From assembly GCA_019245455.1 (NCBI GenBank), contig JAFARM010000072.1, forward strand, positions 1-16,860: a DNA stretch of 16,860 bases, read 5' to 3'. The stretch is from Sphingomonadaceae bacterium (GTDB lineage: Bacteria; Pseudomonadota; Alphaproteobacteria; Sphingomonadales; Sphingomonadaceae). A program made the position numbers and the translations under genes. This document shows, one piece after another, positions 7,246 through 12,501 of this stretch. Position 1 is the stretch's first letter; each line of letters opens with the position of its first letter. Below the pieces are notes generated by a model. The model was not told the origin of the DNA, did not search any database, and worked only from the letters and a program-made list of their open reading frames with translations.

Positions 7246-7338
7246 GTCATGCTGGCGAAGGCCAGCGTCCACGGCGGCGCCAGGCGGCCGGCCGGCGTGC
7301 TCGCCCGACCATGGATGCTGGCCTGCGCCAGCATGACG
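7245..7338. repeat. Imperfect inverted repeat (REP-like palindrome)
   Basis: The 30-bp arms 7245-7274 and 7309-7338 are inverted copies with about 27 of 30 positions matching, separated by 34 bp. The arm core is CGTCATGCTGGCG with CAGCATCCATGG-type continuation, a sequence type that is common as short palindromic repeats in alphaproteobacterial intergenic regions. It lies between xthA and lolA, with no open reading frame of its own. Confidence 0.75.
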
Positions 7339-7449
7339 GGACCTAAAAAGTCGTGAGGCCTAGAAGCCACCAAGCCCCCGCCAGACCGAGAGTGCCGGCC
7401 TGCGCCACCACGACGACCAAGCAGGAAGCAGACGCGCCGAACGCATTAA

Positions 7450-7481
7450 GGCCCCCGCTCCGGGGGCATGGAGCGGGGGCC
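7450..7481 (-). terminator. Strong GC hairpin, possible terminator
   Basis: A perfect 12-bp stem (7450-7461 with 7470-7481; GGCCCCCGCTCC and its complement) encloses an 8-nt loop. Read on the - strand it lies 131 bp downstream of the lolA stop and is followed by TTAATGCGTT, a poor U-tract; on the + strand no T-run follows and no + strand gene lies upstream. Termination of lolA or of a small RNA on the - strand is the best reading. Confidence 0.5.
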
Positions 7482-7561
7482 CGTTTGCGCTCGTCACGCA
7501 ACGGTCGTACCCGATTACCCGGACAACAGGGGGCAAATTCCAGGCAGCGAGTATCGACCGC
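7450..7561 (-). ncRNA. Candidate structured small RNA between lolA and xthA
   Basis: On the - strand a TATAAG hexamer (7573-7568) is followed by a stretch with several nested complementary segments. CGGTCG (7560-7555) pairs with CGACCG (7507-7502) and continues through a bulge. TCCAGG/CCCGGA-type segments (7544-7539 and 7523-7518) can pair inside it. A separate hairpin has stems 7501-7497 and 7489-7485, and the strong GC hairpin closes the 3' end. No convincing -35 box was found. This is a prediction from eye-folding only; it could equally be an untranslated tail of lolA. Confidence 0.22.
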
Positions 7562-7611
7562 CCCCCGCTTATAGAAGCGCGACATTGACCCTGGCTGAAC
7601 GAAATACGGCC

Positions 7612-8220
7612 TTAACCCGATTTACCAGGCAGCCCGCGCGGCCGGGGATCGCGGAAGGCGAAGCTCGATCCCGCCACCGGCACGTTGTAGCGGACGTCGT
7701 TCAGCGTGACCTCGGTGCGGTTGTTCTGCGCGTCGAGCGCGGTCCAGCCGGTCAGGGTCAGGCCGCCCGGCGCGGCGGCGTCGCGGGCGAAGGTCAATGT
7801 GATCGCGCCATACTCCGGGTGCCGCGGGTCCTTCGCCTCGACCAGCGCGCCGTTCGCCACGACCCCGCTGACGCGTGCGACCTTGGCCAGGTCGGCGTCG
7901 CTGTCGAGCAGGATGCCGAGCGGGGTCGACTTCACCGGCCACTGCGACACCTGCGCCACCTCGTAGTCGACGACCGACAGCTTCCTGCCATCGGCGACGA
8001 CGAGCAGCGGCGCCTTGTCGTACTGAAATCGGATCCTGCCCGGCCGCGCGAGCAGCAGCTTGCCCGTCAGCGTCGCGCCGTTCGCCGCCGTCTGCCTGAA
8101 CCCGGCGGTCATCGTCGTCGTCGCCTTTAGCGCGGCGCGGACATCGTCGATCGTCGCCGGCGCGGCCGCCAACGGCGCGACGGCGAGGAGGGTGGCGAAA
8201 AAAAGGATCGGACGGGGCAT
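7612..8220 (-). CDS. lolA: Outer-membrane lipoprotein carrier protein LolA
   Basis: This 202-residue periplasmic chaperone carries lipoproteins released by LolCDE across the periplasm to the outer membrane. The N-terminus is a signal peptide (MPRPILFFATLLAVAPLAAA) followed by TIDDVRAALKATTTMTAGFRQT. Typical LolA features follow: TLTGKLLLARPGRIRFQYD, APLLVVADGRKLSVVDYEVAQVSQWP, then TPLGILLDSDADL, and a C-terminal strand LDAQNNRTEVTLNDVRYN with FAFRDPRP. The start was set at ATG 8220 because the signal peptide begins there and AAAGAGAG lies 7-14 bp upstream; the 34 extra upstream codons of the open frame look non-native. It diverges from the receiver-protein genes at 8341, leaving 120 bp for promoters in both directions. 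Confidence 0.92.
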   Translation of the reverse strand: MPRPILFFATLLAVAPLAAAPATIDDVRAALKATTTMTAGFRQTAANGATLTGKLLLARPGRIRFQYDKAPLLVVADGRKLSVVDYEVAQVSQWPVKSTPLGILLDSDADLAKVARVSGVVANGALVEAKDPRHPEYGAITLTFARDAAAPGGLTLTGWTALDAQNNRTEVTLNDVRYNVPVAGSSFAFRDPRPRGLPGKSG

Positions 8221-8340
8221 GGCGGCTCTCTCTTTCGCCGGATCATCCTCCGGGGGTCTTGAACCGCACCTGAAGCCTCGCACCGCCCTCGACAAGCGGA
8301 ACCCGCTGCGGCAGGCTGTCATCGCTTCCGCGAGGGCCGC
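8221..8340. promoter_or_regulatory. Divergent intergenic region between lolA and the receiver-like gene pair
   Basis: These 120 bp must contain the start signals for lolA (-) and for the gene at 8341 (+). I see the lolA Shine-Dalgarno-like AAAGAGAG but no convincing -35/-10 pair in either direction. A GGAAC at 8298-8302 resembles an extracytoplasmic sigma -35 box but has no partner at the right distance. Confidence 0.4.
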
Positions 8341-9237
8341 GTGCCGCCTGCAACGATCATCGCTGTCACCGGGCTGATCGGCGCGATCACCGGCATCCTA
8401 TGGCCGACGATCGCCGTTGGCGTGCTGTTCGCCTTCCGCCGCCCGGCGATGCGCGCGCTGAACCGCGTCAGCGACGACGGCGGCACGATCGAGGTGTTCG
8501 GCGTCAAGGTCAACGTCGGGCAGGCGACCGAGCAGCAGCAGAAGATGATCGAGGACCTGCAGAAGCAGGTAGCGACGCTGCGCGACGCGGTTCGCGTGCA
8601 AGGCGAGATCGGGCCGCGCGAGCCGACTTTCCTCAACCCCAGCACAATGGCACCGCGCCCGCCGGCACCGGTATCGCCGCCGGCGTCGTCCGCGACGGCG
8701 CGGGATGATGGGCGGAGCACGATGGACGCCGGCCTGCCGCCGCCGGCCCAAGCTGCCGCCCAGCCGCCGCTTGATGGGCGCATGGCGGCCCCTCCCGCCA
8801 CCGCGCTGGCGTCCAAGCCGGGGCTGGCGCAATCGGCAGCGCCTACCCTCCGCTGCGCCGCGCCGCGCCTGCTGTGGGTCGACGATCACCCCGAGAACAA
8901 TACGCTGATCGCCGCGTCGCTTCGCGCTCGCGGCTTTATCATCACCGATGCCCGCGATACGGCATCGGCGCTCGCCTGTTTCGCGCCGCACGCCTTCGAT
9001 GCCGTTATTTCCGACATGGGGCGCGACATACCCGATGCGGGCGCGATGCTGACGCGGCAGGTCCGCACGCTCGACGGGGATGTGCCGATCCTGATCTTCT
9101 GCAGCGATATCGCGGCCCGGACCTATGGTGCCGCCGCGCGTGCGGCGGGCGCGACGCTGGTGACGGCGTCGACGACCCTGCTGATGGCGCAGCTTTTCGC
9201 CCTGCAGGCTGGGGCTGACGATCATGGCACGCGCTGA
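8341..9237 (+). CDS. Membrane-anchored receiver-like protein A (phosphoacceptor retained)
   Basis: This 298-residue protein starts at GTG 8341, the only start codon between the upstream in-frame stop (8260) and the membrane helix. Layout: one hydrophobic segment at about 5-32, followed by RRPAMR (positive-inside, so the bulk is cytosolic); a juxtamembrane strand EVFGVKVNVG and a predicted coiled coil ATEQQQKMIEDLQKQV (62-77); a Pro/Ala-rich linker at about 93-172; and a receiver-like domain from about 175. That domain has LLWVDDHPENN with the acidic pair Asp181/Asp182, AVISDMGRD with candidate phosphoacceptor Asp225, and PILIFCSD after strand 4. The conserved Lys of receivers is not where expected; the site reads TLVTAST. 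There is no DNA-binding or enzymatic output domain. The next gene is a paralogue overlapping by 14 bp. The role is unknown; a membrane-bound signalling or regulatory partner is an inference. Confidence 0.8.
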   Translation: MPPATIIAVTGLIGAITGILWPTIAVGVLFAFRRPAMRALNRVSDDGGTIEVFGVKVNVGQATEQQQKMIEDLQKQVATLRDAVRVQGEIGPREPTFLNPSTMAPRPPAPVSPPASSATARDDGRSTMDAGLPPPAQAAAQPPLDGRMAAPPATALASKPGLAQSAAPTLRCAAPRLLWVDDHPENNTLIAASLRARGFIITDARDTASALACFAPHAFDAVISDMGRDIPDAGAMLTRQVRTLDGDVPILIFCSDIAARTYGAAARAAGATLVTASTTLLMAQLFALQAGADDHGTR

Positions 9238-10042
9238 TGTGACCGCGCACGAAACCACAACGGGTGCCGACGCGCCCGTGGCGGCCGTCGGCACGCTGCT
9301 CGGCGGGATCGCCGCGGTCGCGTGGCCGCTGCTCGCGATCGTGCTCGTTCTGACATTGCGCCGGCAAATCCGGAATATCGCCGATTCGGTCGGGCGCCGC
9401 GGCGGCAGCGTCAAGCTCGCCGGGTTCGAGGTGACGATCGCCGAGGCGACCGAGCAGCAGCAGAAGCTGATCGCCGACCTTCAGCTTCAGCTTGGCCACG
9501 TCCAGGACCGGCTCGACCGCAGCGGCACGGCGACGACGGCCGGCGACGCGCCGCCGGACGCTTTACCCGACGCTGCTGCCGTGTCGCCACTTGACACTTC
9601 TGCCGACACTGCCGGCGCGATCCCGGGGCTGGGATCGGGATTTGACCCTACCGCCCTGATCGGTCGGCGCTTGCCCGTTGCCGGGCGCGAACTGCTGTGG
9701 GTCGACGGGCATCCCGCAGCCAGCGCCGCGTTCCTGGCGGCGCTGCAGGACTGGGGCTTCCGCCTGGTCACCGTCGAGACGATCGAGGCGGCGCTGACCT
9801 TCGTCGCCGCGCACCCGGCGGCGCTGATCGTGTCGCGGATGTCGCTGCACGGCGAGCCGGGGGCGGGCGTCGCGCTCGTCGAGCAGGTGCTACGCGCCGA
9901 TCCGCTGGCGACGATCGCGATCCTTGCCCCCGCAGCGGCGATCGCGCGGCGCGGGGCGGAGGCGCTCGCCGCCGGGGCCGCCTTCGTCACTGCGTCGCCG
10001 GCCGAACTGATCCGGTTCCTGTCCCGTCTGTCGGACGACTGA
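9224..10042 (+). CDS. Membrane-anchored receiver-like protein B (degenerate paralogue)
   Basis: This 272-residue protein has the same architecture as its upstream neighbour: a membrane helix at about 22-45 followed by RRQIR, a juxtamembrane GGSVKLAGFEVTI, the coiled-coil motif EATEQQQKLIADLQLQL (74-90), an acidic Pro/Ala/Thr-rich linker at about 100-150, and a receiver-fold C-terminus from about 155. The active site is degraded: ELLWVDGHP keeps one acid (Asp161) but has Gly162 in place of the second, and the phosphoacceptor strand reads LIVSRMS, with Arg205 where Asp is expected. Helix-strand order, including GAAFVTASPAELIRFL at the end, is preserved, so this looks like a maintained pseudo-receiver and not a decaying gene. 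ATG 9224 lies within the end of gene A, which suggests translational coupling and a fixed ratio. Function unknown; heterodimerisation with A is an inference. Confidence 0.8.
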   Translation: MARADVTAHETTTGADAPVAAVGTLLGGIAAVAWPLLAIVLVLTLRRQIRNIADSVGRRGGSVKLAGFEVTIAEATEQQQKLIADLQLQLGHVQDRLDRSGTATTAGDAPPDALPDAAAVSPLDTSADTAGAIPGLGSGFDPTALIGRRLPVAGRELLWVDGHPAASAAFLAALQDWGFRLVTVETIEAALTFVAAHPAALIVSRMSLHGEPGAGVALVEQVLRADPLATIAILAPAAAIARRGAEALAAGAAFVTASPAELIRFLSRLSDD

Positions 10043-10081
10043 ACGGCGGTGACGGCGACCGTCTGTCTTTGGGGGTGAAGC

Positions 10082-10576
10082 ATGACCGGGAACCTGACCG
10101 CCGTCGCGCTTGCGCTGGGGATCGCAGCCAACCCCGCGGCGCTTCCGGCGGTACCGTCGGCGACGGTGCTCGTCGTCGACGGGGCGGTGGCGCGGCCGCT
10201 GCGGCTCGACGCTGCCCGGCTTGCGGCACTGCCGCGGGCGCAGCTGACGGCGACGATCCACGGTCAGTTTCTCAGCTGCTCGGGCGCGTGGCTCGCCGAC
10301 ATCCTGGGGGCGGCCGGCGTGCCGTCGGGCGAGGGCCTGCGCGGGGCGGCGATGGCGATGGTGATCATCGCCCGTGCCGCCGACGGCTACCGCGTCGCCT
10401 TTTCGCTCGGCGAGGTCGACCGGACACTCGGCCGCGCGCGCATCCTGGTCGCCGACCGCTGCAACGATGCGCCGCTCGCCGACGACGGGCCGCTGCGCCT
10501 GATCGTCGCCGGCGACCTGCGCGGGGCGCGGTCGGTCAAGGCGCTCGACCGCCTGACCGTGGTCGCGGTGCCCTGA
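10082..10576 (+). CDS. Small exported protein of the sulfite-oxidase (molybdopterin-binding) fold
   Basis: This 164-residue protein has a hydrophobic N-terminus (MTGNLTAVALALGIAANPAA) that may be a signal peptide, although it has few positive residues. The remainder follows the pattern of short proteins annotated as molybdopterin-dependent oxidoreductases: LRLDAARLAALP, a strand TATIHG, SGAWLADILGAAGV, ARAADGYRVAFSLGEVD, ILVADRCNDAPLADDGPLRLIVAGD and a final ARSVKALDRLTVV. It lacks the cofactor-binding Cys context known from sulfite oxidases; Cys66 (FLSCSG) and Cys127 are the only cysteines, so cofactor binding is doubtful. Start at ATG 10082 is supported by GGGGGTGA upstream. It lies 39 bp after receiver-like gene B on the same strand and could share its operon. 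The fold call is moderately sure; the function is not known. Confidence 0.68.
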   Translation: MTGNLTAVALALGIAANPAALPAVPSATVLVVDGAVARPLRLDAARLAALPRAQLTATIHGQFLSCSGAWLADILGAAGVPSGEGLRGAAMAMVIIARAADGYRVAFSLGEVDRTLGRARILVADRCNDAPLADDGPLRLIVAGDLRGARSVKALDRLTVVAVP

Positions 10577-10650
10577 ACCGGGCACGGCGGCGCGTCGCGG
10601 GAACCGTCGGCGGGGTGACCTGCCGCATCCGGGGAATGGTCACGGCGGGC

Positions 10651-11556
10651 TCACGCACGCGCATGGGCGTTGCGGTAGACGTCGAGCAGGTGGGCGGCGT
10701 CGACGGCGGTGTAGACCTGCGTCGACGACAGGCTGGCGTGGCCGAGAAGCTCTTGAATTTGCCTGAGGTCGGCGCCGCGGGCGAGCAGGTGCGTAGCAAA
10801 GCTGTGGCGCAGCGCGTGCGGCGTCGCCGACGCCGGCAGCCCCAGCCCGACCCGCGCCGCCGCCATGCTGCGCCGGACGATCGCCGGGTCGAGCGGACCG
10901 CCACGAACGCCTGAAAACAAGGGCTTGGATGCCGCCGTTGGCCAGGGACAGAGGCGCAGATAGGCCTCGATGCCCTCGCGGACGATGGGCAGCAGCGGGA
11001 CGATGCGCGTCTTCGCCCGCTTGCCGGTGACGACCAGCGTTTCGCCCAGTGGCAGGACGCTGCCGGTCAGCGATAGTGCCTCGGCGATGCGCAGCCCGGC
11101 ACCGTAGAGCAGCAGCAGCACCGCTGCATCGCGTGCCGCGACCCACGGTTGCGCCGCCTCGCTGATGTCTGAAATCAACGACTTGGCGTCGGCGGGCGCG
11201 ACGGGACGGGGGACGCGCGCGGCCCGCTTCGGCGTCGCCAGGCCGATCAGTCCGTCGTCCTTGACGCCGAAGCGGCGGGCAAACGCATAGAACGTGCGGA
11301 GTGCCGCCACTTCGCGCGCGATCGACGCGTTGACCAGGCCGTCGGCGCGTCGCTTCGCCAGATAGGCGCGAAAATCGCCGAGTGTCAAACCCGATAGGCT
11401 CGAGGGGGTGGCGACGCCGCCGGTGTGCGACGCGACGAAGCTGAGAAAGCGGTTCAGCGTCGCCGCATAAGCCTTTACGGTCAATGGCGAGAGGCGGCGC
11501 GTTTCGGCGAGGCTCGCGGTCCAGGCTTGGACGAGGGCGGTGCCCTCGCTCGTCAT
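10651..11556 (-). CDS. xerC: Tyrosine recombinase XerC
   Basis: This 301-residue recombinase has the usual XerC/XerD length. The N-terminal SAM-like domain spans about 5-95 ([24 protein letters not shown]). The catalytic residues are all present: Arg156 ([10 protein letters not shown]), Lys179 (VTGKRAKTR), His247 and Arg250 ([12 protein letters not shown]), His273 ([11 protein letters not shown]) and nucleophile Tyr282. Xer recombinases resolve chromosome dimers at dif sites with a second partner at the FtsK-bearing septum. XerC is preferred over XerD from length and N-terminal style, but the two are hard to separate by eye. The ATG (11556-11554) overlaps the transaldolase stop as ATGA, so it is translated from the same message. 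No attachment site or cargo flanks it, so this is a housekeeping recombinase and not a phage integrase. Confidence 0.9.
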   Translation of the reverse strand: MTSEGTALVQAWTASLAETRRLSPLTVKAYAATLNRFLSFVASHTGGVATPSSLSGLTLGDFRAYLAKRRADGLVNASIAREVAALRTFYAFARRFGVKDDGLIGLATPKRAARVPRPVAPADAKSLISDISEAAQPWVAARDAAVLLLLYGAGLRIAEALSLTGSVLPLGETLVVTGKRAKTRIVPLLPIVREGIEAYLRLCPWPTAASKPLFSGVRGGPLDPAIVRRSMAAARVGLGLPASATPHALRHSFATHLLARGADLRQIQELLGHASLSSTQVYTAVDAAHLLDVYRNAHARA

Positions 11557-12206
11557 AGGATCGACTGTCCGGTCTTCGCCCAGTCCGCGTCGAACCCGTC
11601 GAGTCCCCGATCGGTCAACGGATGATTCGCCAAGGCGCGGATCACGGCGGGCGGCATGGTCGCGACGTCCGCGCCGATCTTCGCCGCCTGCAGGACATGG
11701 ACCGGATGCCGCACGCTCGCCACCAGGATCTCGGTATCAAAGGCATAATTGTCGTAAATGGTGCGAATGTCGGCGATCAGGCTCATGCCGTCGAAGCCGA
11801 CATCGTCGTGCCGGCCCACGAACGGCGAGACGAATGCCGCCCCCGCCTTGGCCGCGAGCAACGCCTGAGTAGCCGAGAAGCACAGGGTGACATTGACCAT
11901 CACGCCATTGTCGCTCAGCGTCTTGCACGCCCGCAGCCCGTCCATCGTCAACGGCACCTTGATCGTGATGTTGTCGCCAAGGCCAAGCAGCCGCTCGGCT
12001 TCGAGCAACATCCCCCTGGTGTCGCTGGCGATCACCTCCGCCGACACCGGGCCGTCGACCAGCTTGGCGATCGCCGCGATGACCTGAATGAAGTTCTTGC
12101 CGGACTTGGCGATCAGGCTGGGATTGGTCGTGACCCCGTCGAGCAGGCCGGTCGCCGCCAGCGCCTCGATCTCGGTGGTGTCGGCAGTGTCGACGAAAAA
12201 CTTCAT
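11553..12206 (-). CDS. tal: Small-type transaldolase (TalC/FSA family)
   Basis: This 217-residue protein belongs to the short transaldolase/fructose-6-phosphate aldolase group (class I, Schiff-base aldolases). Motifs: [11 protein letters not shown] with Asp6, [13 protein letters not shown] with Asn28, [13 protein letters not shown] with the Schiff-base Lys83, and [14 protein letters not shown]. Two residues that distinguish the two activities point to transaldolase: Glu57 (SAEVIA) where FSA has Gln, and Phe110 (LCFSATQ) where FSA has Tyr. It would transfer dihydroxyacetone units between sugar phosphates in the non-oxidative pentose phosphate pathway. GGAG lies about 10 bp before the ATG at 12206. 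It is directly upstream of xerC with a 4-bp overlap; the association of the two is positional only. Homologues are often annotated fsa. Confidence 0.92.
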   Translation of the reverse strand: MKFFVDTADTTEIEALAATGLLDGVTTNPSLIAKSGKNFIQVIAAIAKLVDGPVSAEVIASDTRGMLLEAERLLGLGDNITIKVPLTMDGLRACKTLSDNGVMVNVTLCFSATQALLAAKAGAAFVSPFVGRHDDVGFDGMSLIADIRTIYDNYAFDTEILVASVRHPVHVLQAAKIGADVATMPPAVIRALANHPLTDRGLDGFDADWAKTGQSIL

Positions 12207-12256
12207 GGCGCAGGCTCCAGCAGGCGCGGCTGGTTTAGCTCAGCACGGCATCGGCG

Positions 12257-12427
12257 TCACCCGCGCGATCGCGACACCACGTATTTCTTCTTTGCAGCGG
12301 CTCCGTTCTTGCCCAACTCGCGCTGCGCCACCGAGGACTTGCGTGGGTTTTTCTCGCCTTCGGCGTGCGCCTTGGCCGTCGCCTTCTGCGCGGCCGCGCT
12401 ACCCTTGCCTTCGCTCTTCTCGGCCAT
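12257..12427 (-). CDS. 56-residue Lys/Ala-rich basic protein
   Basis: The protein runs MAEKSEGKGSAAAQK to KKKYVVSRSRG and is rich in Lys, Ala and Glu with several Arg near the end, giving a net positive charge and no hydrophobic core. The start at ATG 12427 is favoured over ATG 12433 because GGAGGGAGG sits at a proper distance only from the former. Composition recalls histone H1-like tails or small stress-induced disordered proteins, but I recognise no domain and assign no function. It lies 50 bp upstream of the transaldolase gene on the same strand and diverges from priA (74 bp between start codons), so it probably has its own promoter in that gap. The strong Shine-Dalgarno sequence, in contrast to its neighbours, argues it is a real and well-translated gene. 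Confidence 0.72.
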   Translation of the reverse strand: MAEKSEGKGSAAAQKATAKAHAEGEKNPRKSSVAQRELGKNGAAAKKKYVVSRSRG

Positions 12428-12490
12428 GACCATCCTCCCTCCGCCGAAAGACAATGCGACCGCCGCGCTGGCGTTCCGCCCCCGTGTGCC

Positions 12491-12496
12491 TATCTG
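12491..12496 (+). promoter_or_regulatory. Possible -10 element for priA
   Basis: TATCTG ends 5 bp before the priA ATG, with CTGGCG 17 bp upstream as a weak -35 box. No Shine-Dalgarno sequence precedes the ATG. Together these would place the transcription start at or next to the start codon, giving a leaderless message. Low confidence because both boxes are far from consensus. Confidence 0.28.
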
Positions 12497-12501
12497 AGTG
12501 C

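Noticed and set aside
5114..7336. Long + strand open frame opposite ribA and xthA
   Set aside because: No recognisable domain and low-complexity Arg-rich translation; both - strand genes are well supported.
7192..7338. CRISPR-like array
   Set aside because: Only three contiguous 18-bp units without spacers, and no cas genes nearby.
7343..7585. 80-residue - strand frame with a Val/Leu/Trp-rich end (CLVVVV ... WWLLGL), considered as a leader peptide or small membrane protein
   Set aside because: It spans the GC hairpin and has no Shine-Dalgarno sequence; for an attenuator the peptide should precede the hairpin, whereas the Val-rich part follows it.
8298..8328. GGAAC followed by CGCTT as a general-stress (EcfG-type) promoter for the receiver-like genes
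   Set aside because: Spacing is about 20 bp where 16-17 is required, and the -10 half does not match.
10651..11556. Tyrosine recombinase as evidence of a mobile island around the receiver-like genes
   Set aside because: The sequence is XerC-like and translationally coupled to transaldolase; no direct repeats, tRNA target or cargo genes flank it.
12225..12256. GGTTTAGCTCAG-like string resembling a tRNA D-arm
   Set aside because: No acceptor stem, anticodon arm or T-arm at the proper distances, and the small basic gene's coding sequence begins within the required span.
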